A DNA stretch of 6,802 bases, taken from the NCBI GenBank assembly GCA_023425225.1, contig JAFADB010000085.1, positions 1 to 6,802 of the forward strand. Direction: 5' to 3'. A model generated the notes under the pieces. It was given only the letters and a program-made list of their open reading frames with translations. It ran no database searches and was not told the origin of the DNA. The position numbers and the translations under genes are program-made. The stretch's first letter is position 1. Every line of letters starts with the position of its first letter. Source of the DNA: Pseudomonadota bacterium (lineage in GTDB: Bacteria > Pseudomonadota > Gammaproteobacteria > Xanthomonadales > Xanthomonadaceae). Positions 1 to 6,007 of this stretch are shown piece by piece.

Positions 1-286
1 TCCCCAGGCTCAGGCAGCGCGGCGCGGCAGCGGCCGGTGCGGCAGGCGTGGATGTTGCCGGCGCGGCTGCCGGCGTCGCCGCGGCCGTCGGTTCTGGCGC
101 CGGCAGTGCGGGTGCCGCGGCCTGCTCGGCGGAGATCCCGGCCGAGCCCGGAAGCAGCTCCAGCCCCGCCACGCCGGCGGGAACCGGTGCCGGTTCCGGC
201 ACCGGCGGGTCCTTGCGCAGCGCCCACCAGGCGGCGATGCCGAGATTGAGGACGACGAGGATGACGATGAGTGCGCGTGCGGCCAT
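1..286 (-). CDS. N-terminal part of an A/P-rich one-pass membrane protein, probably SPOR-domain type (runs off left edge)
   Basis: Only the first 95 codons are present; the 3' end lies outside the window. Seen: a hydrophobic segment at about residues 4-23 (ALIVILVVLNLGIAAWWAL), then a long low-complexity linker rich in Ala and Pro to about residue 89, then the start of a new ordered region, RCLSLG at 90-95. A short cytoplasmic end, one TM helix, a Pro/Ala linker and a C-terminal domain opening with a Cys-Leu-Ser-Leu-Gly type motif is the layout of SPOR proteins that bind denuded septal peptidoglycan, and I associate this layout with the gene after coaX in Xanthomonadaceae. The SPOR domain itself is not visible, so that part is inference. 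The ATG at 286 lies 8 bases after the coaX stop, implying co-transcription with birA-coaX; no strong Shine-Dalgarno is visible, so translation may be coupled. Another inner-membrane-anchored periplasmic protein remains possible. Confidence 0.7.
   Translation of the reverse strand, partial: MAARALIVILVVLNLGIAAWWALRKDPPVPEPAPVPAGVAGLELLPGSAGISAEQAAAPALPAPEPTAAATPAAAPATSTPAAPAAAAPRCLSLG
184..205. repeat. Perfect 10-bp inverted repeat with 2-base centre inside a coding linker
   Basis: CCGGTGCCGG (184-193) is followed by TT and then its exact reverse complement CCGGCACCGG (196-205). It falls in codons 28-35 of the left-edge membrane protein, in the PVPEPAPV linker. It could fold as a strong hairpin in mRNA or single-stranded DNA. 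It is most simply a by-product of Pro/Ala/Val codons in a GC-rich genome. Confidence 0.6.
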
Positions 287-294
287 GGCGGATT

Positions 295-1071
295 CTAGAA
301 CGGCTTGCCGGCCCCGGACCGTGCCGCCGGGCTCATCAGCCGGTGCGCATGCGGATGCGCGGCGAACACCGCCAGCCCGTCCAGCACCAGCGATGGCCGG
401 TGGCGCGCCATCGGCAGCTGCGGCAACAGCGCCGGCGCGCCGCCGCCATGCAGCAGCAGCGCGGGGATCTTGCGCATGCGCTCGCCGGCCAGGCGCAGGC
501 TGCGCTCGATCAGGGCGATCGCCGCACCATCGCAGCCGGAGGCCAGCGCATCGGCGGTGTCGCTGGCGAACTCGGCATAGTCGCCACCATCGGCCGGCAG
601 CTGCGAGGCACGTGCGTGCAGCGCCTCGCGCATGGTGGTCGGCGAGGCGGCGATGCGCCCGCCCAGATGGGTGCCGCCGGCATCGAGCAGGTCGATGGTC
701 AACGCCGTGCCGACGCCGGCCACCAGCACGTCGCCGCCATGCGCATGCGCCGCCAGCAGGGCCAGGAAGCGGTCCACGCCGAACCGCGCCGGATGCGCAT
801 AGGCGATGCGCACGCCGGCGAACTCGGCCTGGGTGGCGACCAGCCGCAGCGCGCCGAAGCGTGCGCGCAGCGCCGCGACCACCGCATCGGTCAGCGCCGG
901 CGAGGCGACACTGGCCACATAGGCGGTATCGCCGTGCGGCAGCGCGTCCAGCGCCACCGCGTCCATCGCCTCGGCTCCATGCGGCATGGCCTGCACATCG
1001 CCGGCCAGCGTGCCCTGCAGCGGCGCGAACTTGAAGCGGGAATTCCCCAGGTCGAACAACCAGTCGCTCAT
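295..1071 (-). CDS. coaX: Type III pantothenate kinase (CoaX)
   Basis: Predicted to phosphorylate pantothenate with ATP to 4'-phosphopantothenate, the first committed step of coenzyme A synthesis, in the cytoplasm. The 258-residue product carries the family motifs in order: the N-terminal phosphate motif DLGNSRFKF (residues 7-15), the HPARFGVDR segment at 93-101 with the catalytic-type Asp100, GVGTALTID at 119-127 with Asp127, and GGRIAASP at 137-144. This ASKHA-fold enzyme is unrelated to E. coli CoaA. Length is close to the usual 240-260. The ATG at 1071 overlaps the birA stop as ATGA, and MSDWLFDLGNSR places the phosphate motif right at the N-terminus as in the family. Longer readings in this frame extend into birA and are artefacts. 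The gene ends in TAG, 8 bases before the next start. Confidence 0.93.
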   Translation of the reverse strand: MSDWLFDLGNSRFKFAPLQGTLAGDVQAMPHGAEAMDAVALDALPHGDTAYVASVASPALTDAVVAALRARFGALRLVATQAEFAGVRIAYAHPARFGVDRFLALLAAHAHGGDVLVAGVGTALTIDLLDAGGTHLGGRIAASPTTMREALHARASQLPADGGDYAEFASDTADALASGCDGAAIALIERSLRLAGERMRKIPALLLHGGGAPALLPQLPMARHRPSLVLDGLAVFAAHPHAHRLMSPAARSGAGKPF

Positions 1072-2033
1072 GCCGCCCTCACGCTGACTTCGCCGGCATG
1101 GAACAGCCGCACGCCTTCGTCCATCCCCACGCGCAGGGCGCCGTCCTCGGCCAGGCCGTCGGCGGTGCCCTCGTGCACCTGTTCGCCCTGCAGGATCCGC
1201 ACCGGCCGCCCGGCCAGCACGTCCAGCCGCGCATAGCGCGCCAGGAACGGCGCCAGCCCCTGCGCATCGAACAGTTCCAGCGCCGGCAGCACGGCGGCCA
1301 GCAGGCCCGCGGCAACGGCGTTGCGCGAGACCGCTCCGTCCGCCAGGCCGGCCAGGTCGGTCCATGGCTGGTCGAGCTGCGCGGCGAAGGCCGGCGGCAT
1401 GCGCACATTGACGCCGATGCCGATGACCGCGCGCGCGTTGCCGGCGAACTCGCCGCCGCCCTCCACCAGCAGGCCGCCCAGCTTGCGTCCGTCGACCACC
1501 AGGTCGTTGGGCCACTTGAGTCCCACCCAGTCGAAGCCCGCCGCTTGCAGCGCTTCGGCCACCGCCACGCCGGCCACCAGGCTCAACCCGCCCAGCCGCG
1601 CCAGTCCGCCGGAGAACGACCGCGACAGCGACAGGTACAGGTGCGCGGCCAGCGGCGAACTCCACTGCCGCCCGCGCCGGCCGCGGCCGGCGGTCTGGCG
1701 TTCGGCCAGCAGCACCGCGGTGCCCCGCGCCGGTGCCGGCCGGCGCAGCAGTTCGGTATTGGTCGACTCCAGGCTCCAGGCCACCTCCAGCCCGGCCAGC
1801 AGCGGCTGCACCGCGGCCGGCAGCGCGGCGCGGATGCGTTCGGCCTCGAGCAGTTCCACCGGCTGCTGCAGGCTGTAGCCGTCGCCGGCACGCCCGTCTA
1901 TGGCCACCCCGGCCGCGCGCAGGGCCTGGATCCGCTTCCACACCGCGGCGCGGGTGAGGCCGAACTCGCGCGCCAGCGCATCGCCGGAGAGGCGGCCGGT
2001 GCTCAGTTTCGCCAGCAGGGCGCGCTCGTCCAA
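1068..2033 (-). CDS. birA: Bifunctional biotin-[acetyl-CoA-carboxylase] ligase / biotin operon repressor (BirA)
   Basis: Makes biotinyl-5'-AMP and transfers biotin to the carboxyl-carrier protein of acetyl-CoA carboxylase. Read from the TTG at 2033 it is 321 residues, the E. coli length. Residues 1-60 are a winged helix-turn-helix (SGDALAREFGLTRAAVWKRIQALRAAGV at about 16-43), so this is the DNA-binding class. The ligase domain shows STN at 90-92, the biotinyl-AMP loop GRGRRGRQW at 116-124, KWPND at 173-177 and Lys184 in GRKLGGLLVE, each one residue off the E. coli numbering. A C-terminal SH3-like domain follows. Start: no ATG is suitable; the TTG has GGAA six bases upstream and lies behind a CATAAT box, while a GTG at 2045 (325 residues) is the alternative. 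Longer in-frame extension to 2267 crosses the divergent gene and is rejected. First gene of the birA-coaX operon. I saw no obvious BirA operator in the upstream gap. Confidence 0.92.
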   Translation of the reverse strand: MDERALLAKLSTGRLSGDALAREFGLTRAAVWKRIQALRAAGVAIDGRAGDGYSLQQPVELLEAERIRAALPAAVQPLLAGLEVAWSLESTNTELLRRPAPARGTAVLLAERQTAGRGRRGRQWSSPLAAHLYLSLSRSFSGGLARLGGLSLVAGVAVAEALQAAGFDWVGLKWPNDLVVDGRKLGGLLVEGGGEFAGNARAVIGIGVNVRMPPAFAAQLDQPWTDLAGLADGAVSRNAVAAGLLAAVLPALELFDAQGLAPFLARYARLDVLAGRPVRILQGEQVHEGTADGLAEDGALRVGMDEGVRLFHAGEVSVRAA

Positions 2034-2060
2034 GGCAGTTTCCACGTCGGTAAGCCCGCG

Positions 2061-2066
2061 ATTATG
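2061..2066 (-). promoter_or_regulatory. Possible -10 box for the birA-coaX operon
   Basis: CATAAT on the minus strand (5 of 6 to TATAAT) stands out in a GC-rich stretch. It would place transcription start near 2054, giving a leader of about 20 bases before the TTG at 2033. No convincing -35 is visible at the normal distance. Confidence 0.4.
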
Positions 2067-2134
2067 GACGACCCCGCCAGCCACGCCCAGCGCGCCGGCC
2101 GCCGTGCCGCGGAACCCCGCCGGGAAACTCGGGT

Positions 2135-2140
2135 TAGAAT
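2135..2140 (+). promoter_or_regulatory. Possible -10 box for the exported small protein and mtfA
   Basis: TAGAAT (5 of 6 to TATAAT) lies 36 bases before the ATG at 2177. The -35 region is weak. It is divergent from the CATAAT box of birA, about 70 bases away, so the 2034-2176 gap probably holds both promoters. Confidence 0.4.
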
Positions 2141-2141
2141 C

Positions 2142-2156
2142 GGGCGGATACCGCCC
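2142..2156 (+). other. Short GC stem-loop at the predicted 5' end of the mRNA
   Basis: GGGCGG (2142-2147), loop ATA, CCGCCC (2151-2156): a perfect six-pair stem just after the TAGAAT box and before the AAGGA ribosome site at 2164. If transcription starts near 2147 only part of it would be in the RNA; it could otherwise be a 5' stabilising hairpin or a dyad operator. Confidence 0.4.
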
Positions 2157-2176
2157 TTGCGCCAAGGATGTCGACG

Positions 2177-2452
2177 ATGCGCCTGCACGCACATTGCATG
2201 ATCCTGATGCTGTCGCTGCCCGCCGCCGCGTGGGCCTCGGACGATCCCGTGGCCAACCGCGGCGCATGCGTCTACAGCGGTGCCGGCGATACCCGTGGCG
2301 CCGCTTCCGACGACCATGCCGCGTCGGCGCGCACGCCGCCGGCCAAGACCGGCTCGGCGGTCACCTCCGGTGGTGGCGGCGACGGCGATCCGCTGGTGCC
2401 GCGCATGCGCATGCCCCGATGGCACAGCTTCCTGCCGGGCATGTTCCGCTGA
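2177..2452 (+). CDS. Small predicted exported protein of unknown function
   Basis: 91 residues; not recognised as a named family. Residues 1-20 form a classical signal peptide: a short polar start (MRLHAHC), a hydrophobic core (MILMLSLPAAA) and an AWA cleavage motif before SDDP. The mature part of about 71 residues is Gly/Ala/Ser-rich, has one Cys (in GACVYSG), a GGGGDGD run, and a distinctive basic-aromatic end RMRMPRWHSFLPGMFR. The start at 2177 is chosen because AAGGA (2164-2168) stands eight bases before it; the ATG at 2168 overlaps that site. The last 34 bases overlap the preferred mtfA reading frame, so the two genes are probably co-transcribed and translation of mtfA may depend on this one. 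Function cannot be inferred beyond periplasmic or outer-envelope location. Confidence 0.7.
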   Translation: MRLHAHCMILMLSLPAAAWASDDPVANRGACVYSGAGDTRGAASDDHAASARTPPAKTGSAVTSGGGGDGDPLVPRMRMPRWHSFLPGMFR

Positions 2453-3222
2453 TCCAGCGCCTGCTGGGCTGGTTGCGGCGGCCGGTTGCCCCGATCGAGG
2501 AGCCCACCTGGCAGCGCCTGCGCGCCCGCAGCGCCTGGATCGCCGCACTGGAGCCCGGGCGCGAGCAGCGCCTGCGCGAGCTGGCCGCGTTGTTCCTGCA
2601 CCAGAAGACCATCTCCCCGGTGGCCGGCCTGCAGCTGGAGCCGGACGACTGCGCGCTGCTGGCGGCGCTGTGCTGCCTGCCGCTGCTGGAGTTCGGCGCC
2701 GAGGGGCTGCGCGGCTGGTCGCAGCTGATCGTCTATCCGGATGCGTTCCGCGTGCGCCGCAGCCACGTCGATGCGGCCGGCGTGCTGCACGAGTTCGACG
2801 ACGAACTGATCGGCGAGTCCTGGGACAGCGGCCCGCTGATCCTGTCCTGGGCCGACGTGCAGGCCGACCTGGACGAGCCCGACGCCGGCTACTGCGTGCC
2901 GGTGCACGAGATGGCACACAAGCTCGATGCGCTCGACGGCGCGCTGGACGGCACCCCGCCGCTGCCGCGTCCCTGGCAGCAGCACTGGGCGGCCGATTTC
3001 CAGCGCGCCTACGACGCGATGTGCCGCAAGGTGGATACCGGCCGCTACCGGGGCCGGATCGATCCGTATGCCGCCGAGGCACCGGAGGAATTCTTCGCGG
3101 TCGCCAGCGAGTACCACTTCTCCGCGCCGCATCTGCTGCGGCAGGAACTGCCCGAGGTGGCCGCGCACCTGCAGCGCTTCTACGGCCCGCCGCCGCTCGC
3201 CGGCCAAATGCACGCCGACTGA
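2419..3222 (+). CDS. mtfA: MtfA-family zinc-dependent metallopeptidase
   Basis: A cytosolic gluzincin-type peptidase. In E. coli MtfA titrates the glucose repressor Mlc and has aminopeptidase activity; whether an Mlc partner exists in this organism is not known from the window. Read from the ATG at 2419 the product has 267 residues (E. coli 265). The catalytic site is intact: HEMAHKLD with His163, Glu164 and His167, and the third zinc ligand Glu224 in PEEFFAV, 61 residues after the first His (63 in E. coli). Other family blocks are visible: LCCLPLLEFG, VYPDAF, GPLILSWADV and SEYHFSAP. The start is uncertain: the ATG at 2419 has no good Shine-Dalgarno and the first about ten residues (MAQLPAGHVP) look unlike the family; an in-frame CTG at 2449, overlapping the upstream stop as CTGA, would begin with IQRLLGWLRR. 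Ends 79 bases from a convergent gene. Confidence 0.9.
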   Translation: MAQLPAGHVPLIQRLLGWLRRPVAPIEEPTWQRLRARSAWIAALEPGREQRLRELAALFLHQKTISPVAGLQLEPDDCALLAALCCLPLLEFGAEGLRGWSQLIVYPDAFRVRRSHVDAAGVLHEFDDELIGESWDSGPLILSWADVQADLDEPDAGYCVPVHEMAHKLDALDGALDGTPPLPRPWQQHWAADFQRAYDAMCRKVDTGRYRGRIDPYAAEAPEEFFAVASEYHFSAPHLLRQELPEVAAHLQRFYGPPPLAGQMHAD

Positions 3223-3270
3223 AAGCACGTCGAGTGGCGGCGCGGCGGTGCGGGCAGAATCGAGTCGCCG

Positions 3271-3288
3271 CGGACGGACGTCCATCCG
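3271..3288. terminator. Imperfect palindrome between convergent genes (weak terminator candidate)
   Basis: CGGACGGAC / GTCCATCCG is self-complementary except for one C-A mismatch, centred in the 79-base gap between mtfA and the minus-strand membrane protein gene. There is no T-run on either side and hardly any loop, so it is a poor intrinsic terminator. The rest of the gap holds nothing recognisable. Confidence 0.2.
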
Positions 3289-3301
3289 GGAGCGGCTTGC
3301 C

Positions 3302-3667
3302 TCACTCCTGCGTCCGCGTGCCCTCGTCCGTGTCGTCGAGCGCGGCGTAGAGCCGGCTGCTGTCCAGGGCGGCCGACATCGGCATGCCGTCGGGGGCCTC
3401 GGCACCGCGCAGCGTCACCGGCAGGGCGACGTCCGGCGGCAGGGCATCGCTGGCGGCGGCGACCGCGGCATCGGCGGCATCGACGTGCGAGGTCACCTCG
3501 TGCAGCCAGCGCACGTCCTGCATGCTCCACCGGCTCTGGCTGGCGGCGCCGGCCAGGACGGTGATGCCCACCAGCAGCACGATCAGCCCCGCGCGCAGCA
3601 GGGCGTCGGACAGCCAGCCTGCGGAGCGGGCGGTACGGGGCGGTGGGATATCGGCGGGGTCGTGCAT
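3302..3667 (-). CDS. Small one-pass membrane protein of unknown function, downstream of phoQ
   Basis: 121 residues from the ATG at 3667; not recognised as a named family. It has a polar Pro-rich N-terminus (MHDPADIPPPRTARS), one hydrophobic segment at about 22-42 (ALLRAGLIVLLVGITVLAGAA), then a soluble part of about 79 residues that opens with SRWSMQDVRWLHEVTSHVD, runs through an Ala/Asp-rich stretch and ends acidic (ALDDTDEGTRTQE). Arginines before the helix favour N-in, with the C-terminal part periplasmic. The start at 3667 has GAAGG seven bases upstream; the ATGs at 3724 and 3721 (140 or 139 residues) have no ribosome site. It lies 142 bases after the phoQ stop on the same strand and converges on mtfA. 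It could be a late member of the phoPQ transcription unit or have its own promoter (GATACT on the minus strand near 3710 is a weak candidate). Codon use matches its neighbours. Confidence 0.65.
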   Translation of the reverse strand: MHDPADIPPPRTARSAGWLSDALLRAGLIVLLVGITVLAGAASQSRWSMQDVRWLHEVTSHVDAADAAVAAASDALPPDVALPVTLRGAEAPDGMPMSAALDSSRLYAALDDTDEGTRTQE

Positions 3668-3809
3668 GGCGTCGCCTTCGCTGCGGACTGCATCGTGCGT
3701 GGGCAGAGTATCGGCAACCATCATGGCACTTGTTTGAACGCCGGCCCAAGCGCGGCAAGCGGATGTGCGCCGTTCATGCCCGCGGTGGGCACCGGCCGTT
3801 CCGCCGCGC

Positions 3810-5231
3810 CTACAGGCCGGGCGGCAGGGTCACTTCGAAGCGCGCCCCACCCAGCTCCTGCGAGCGGCCCACCTGCAGTTCGCCGCGGTAGCCCTTCACC
3901 AGGTCCTGCACGATAGACAGGCCGATGCCGTGGCCCTGCACCCGCTCGTCGCCCCGCACGCCACGCTGCAGCACCTTGGCCACGTCCTCCGGCGCGATGC
4001 CGGGGCCGTCGTCCTCGACCACCAGTTCCAGGCCGTCGCGGCGGTTGCCGCTGGCCGGCTTGATCCGCGCCGTCAGCAGCACCCGGCGGCGCGCCCACTT
4101 GAAGGCGTTCTCCAGCAGGTTGCCCAGCAGCTCCTGCAGGTCGCCCGGCTCGCCGTGGAAGCGTGCGCCGGCGTCGATGTCGAACTCGCACAGCACGCCC
4201 TTGGCGGCGTAGACCTTCTCCAGCCCGCGCACGATCTCCTCGGCGGTGGACTCGATCGGCACCGGCGCGGAGAACAGCTTGTGGCCGCTGGAGGCCGCGC
4301 GCGCCAGCTGGTAGGACACCAAGTCGTTCATGCGCCGCAGCTGCAGGTCCATGTCCTGGCGCAGCTCCTCGCCGCTGGCGCCGCTGTCGAGCTGGGTGCG
4401 CAGCACCGCCAGCGGCGTCTTCAGGCTGTGCGCCAGGTCGGCCAGGGTATTGCGCTGGCGCTCCAGGTTCTCGCGCTCGCTCTCGATGAAGGCGTTGATG
4501 CTGTCGGTCAGCGGTTCCAGCTCGCGCGGGTGGCGCTCGCTCATGCGCTCCGCATCGCCGCGCTGCACCCGCGTCAGCTCGTTGATCACGCGCCGCAGCG
4601 GGCGCAGGCTCCATTGCAGGATGAACGCCTGCAGCACCAGCAACAGCAGGCCGGCACTGCCCAGGTAGAACCACACCGCGCTGCGGAACACGCGCAGCTG
4701 CGCGCCCAGCGAGCGCGCGTCCTCCATCACGTAGATCGTGTAGGGAATCTCGCCGTCATGCTCGCGTTCGACGTAGCTCAGGCCCATGCCGTAGCGGTAC
4801 ACGGCACCGCGGCTGCCGTCGATCTGGGTGATCTCCAGCGGTCCGCTGAATTCCTCCTGGCGCGGCTGCAGCATGCGCCCGGGCGGTGGCAGCACCGGCC
4901 CTTCGGCGGACATCGACGCCCAGTGCTCGTCGGGCCAGATCACCTCGGCGTAGAGCCCGCCGCCGGGCACGTCGAAGCGCGGGTCGGGCGGCAGCTCGCG
5001 GATGTACAGCGAGCCGTCGCGCAGGAACTCGATGTTGTTGGCGTAGGCGGTGGCGTAGTTCTTCAGCCGCTCGCGCAGGTTCTGCTGCGCGGTGTCGGCG
5101 AAGGCGACATCCAGCGCGTAGCCGGCCAGCGCCAGGAACGCCACCAGGCTGAGGCTGGCCGCCAGCAGCTGCCGCGCCTTGAGGGAGCGTGGCCGCCACG
5201 GCTTGAAGAACCAGAAACGGCCGGCCGCCAC
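3810..5231 (-). CDS. phoQ: Membrane sensor histidine kinase PhoQ
   Basis: 473 residues. Inner-membrane kinase expected to autophosphorylate and pass phosphate to the adjacent PhoP. Layout: basic N-terminus, TM1 at about 21-44, periplasmic sensor about 45-184, TM2 at about 185-207, HAMP about 208-258, dimerisation/phosphoacceptor region with His268 in DLAHSLKTPLAVLR, and the HATPase domain with N box NLLENAFKWA (371-380), G1 EDDGPGI (406-412) and G2 GHGIGL (433-438). The HSLKTPLAVLR box and the GGARFEV end closely resemble enterobacterial PhoQ. The sensor has no run of acidic residues like the EDDDDAE patch of Salmonella PhoQ. The start is GTG at 5231, 23 bases after the phoP stop, with a GGGG tract upstream; no ATG is available near. 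PhoPQ in Xanthomonas oryzae is known to affect virulence gene expression and in Stenotrophomonas cationic-peptide resistance; the ligand here is unknown. Confidence 0.9.
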   Translation of the reverse strand: MAAGRFWFFKPWRPRSLKARQLLAASLSLVAFLALAGYALDVAFADTAQQNLRERLKNYATAYANNIEFLRDGSLYIRELPPDPRFDVPGGGLYAEVIWPDEHWASMSAEGPVLPPPGRMLQPRQEEFSGPLEITQIDGSRGAVYRYGMGLSYVEREHDGEIPYTIYVMEDARSLGAQLRVFRSAVWFYLGSAGLLLLVLQAFILQWSLRPLRRVINELTRVQRGDAERMSERHPRELEPLTDSINAFIESERENLERQRNTLADLAHSLKTPLAVLRTQLDSGASGEELRQDMDLQLRRMNDLVSYQLARAASSGHKLFSAPVPIESTAEEIVRGLEKVYAAKGVLCEFDIDAGARFHGEPGDLQELLGNLLENAFKWARRRVLLTARIKPASGNRRDGLELVVEDDGPGIAPEDVAKVLQRGVRGDERVQGHGIGLSIVQDLVKGYRGELQVGRSQELGGARFEVTLPPGL

Positions 5232-5254
5232 CCGCTATCGCCCCGTCGCGTCGC

Positions 5255-5938
5255 TCAGCCTTCGGTCCGCGGGATCGCGAAACGATAGCCGCGGCCGCGC
5301 ACGGTCTCGATCGGCTTGAGCTCGCCGTCCGGGTCCAGCTTCTTGCGCAGGCGGCCGATGAACACCTCGAGCACGTTGGAGTCGCGGTCGAAGTCCTGCT
5401 GGTAGATGTGCTCGGTCAGGTCGGCCTTCGACACCAGCTCGCCGGCATGCATCATCAGGTACTCGAGCACCTTGTACTCGTAGCTGGTCAGGTCCACGTT
5501 CTGGCCGTTGACGCTGACCGTCTGCGCCGCCAGGTCCAGCGACACCGGCCCGCACTCCAGAGTGGGCTTGCTCCAGCCGGCGGCGCGGCGCAGCAGCGCG
5601 TTGACGCGCGCCAGCAGCTCCTCGACGTGGAACGGCTTGACCAGATAGTCGTCGGCGCCCTGCTTGAGGCCCTCGACCTTGTCCTGCCAGCTCGAACGCG
5701 CGGTCAGGATCAGCACCGGGAACTTCTTGCCCTCGTCGCGCAGGGCCTTGATCAGCTCCATGCCCGACATCTTCGGCAGGCCCAGATCGATGATGCCCAC
5801 GTCGAACGGCACTTCGCGGCCCATGTACAGGCCTTCCTCGCCATCCTGCGCCGCATCGACCGCGAAACCTTCGCGCTTGAGGCGGGCGGCGAGCGTTTCC
5901 CGCAACGGGGCTTCGTCTTCGACCAAGAGGATACGCAT
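5255..5938 (-). CDS. phoP: OmpR-family response regulator PhoP
   Basis: 227 residues, cytoplasmic DNA-binding regulator. Receiver domain 1-118: acidic pocket Glu7-Asp8, phosphoacceptor Asp51 in IIDLGLP, Thr79 in LTAR, Lys101 in VKPFH. The stretch SWQDKVEGLKQGADDY followed by KPFHVEELLARV matches E. coli PhoP nearly residue for residue, which separates it from other OmpR-type regulators. Winged-helix domain about 125-223 with the recognition-helix region DSNVLEVFIGRLRKKL and the wing TVRGRGYRF. The ATG at 5938 is well supported by an AGGGAG ribosome site. It follows the PepSY-like gene by 69 bases and precedes phoQ by 23, so the three probably form one operon. Tandem repeats ahead of the operon (6492-6517) have the spacing this family binds, suggesting autoregulation. 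Confidence 0.94.
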   Translation of the reverse strand: MRILLVEDEAPLRETLAARLKREGFAVDAAQDGEEGLYMGREVPFDVGIIDLGLPKMSGMELIKALRDEGKKFPVLILTARSSWQDKVEGLKQGADDYLVKPFHVEELLARVNALLRRAAGWSKPTLECGPVSLDLAAQTVSVNGQNVDLTSYEYKVLEYLMMHAGELVSKADLTEHIYQQDFDRDSNVLEVFIGRLRKKLDPDGELKPIETVRGRGYRFAIPRTEG

Positions 5939-5941
5939 GAA

Positions 5942-5949
5942 CTCTCCCT
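5942..5949 (-). promoter_or_regulatory. Strong ribosome binding site of phoP
   Basis: AGGGAGAG on the minus strand, ending three bases before the ATG at 5938 (the GGAG core is about six bases from it). It is the best Shine-Dalgarno in the window and fixes the phoP start. Confidence 0.75.
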
Positions 5950-6007
5950 AGTTACTGTGGTTGGCCGGCAGACCGGGCAACGGAACGGATGCCCCGACTA
6001 TCCCGGT

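Noticed and set aside
48..1236. Long plus-strand open frames (328 and 321 residues) opposite the membrane protein and coaX
   Set aside because: They are Arg/Ala/Pro/His-rich shadows of GC-rich minus-strand genes, with no ribosome sites and no recognisable domains, while the opposite strand carries intact enzyme motifs.
1072..1941. Long N-terminal extension in the coaX frame (up to 548 residues)
   Set aside because: It runs through birA in another frame and has shadow-like composition; the CoaX phosphate motif starts at residue 7 from the ATG at 1071.
2034..2267. N-terminal extension of birA to 399 residues
   Set aside because: It would cross the divergent small gene and its signal peptide; BirA homology starts near 2033 and no DNA-binding family sequence lies upstream.
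1900..2418. Upstream extension of the mtfA frame (440 residues)
   Set aside because: The extra sequence overlaps birA antisense and is low-complexity; family similarity begins only around 2450.
3271..3288. Bidirectional intrinsic terminator between mtfA and the convergent gene as a firm call
   Set aside because: The stem has a mismatch, almost no loop and no T-run, so only a low-confidence candidate is listed.
2272..3405. Minus-strand open frames opposite mtfA (377 and 359 residues)
   Set aside because: Composition is typical of antisense shadows and mtfA on the other strand has an intact zinc site.
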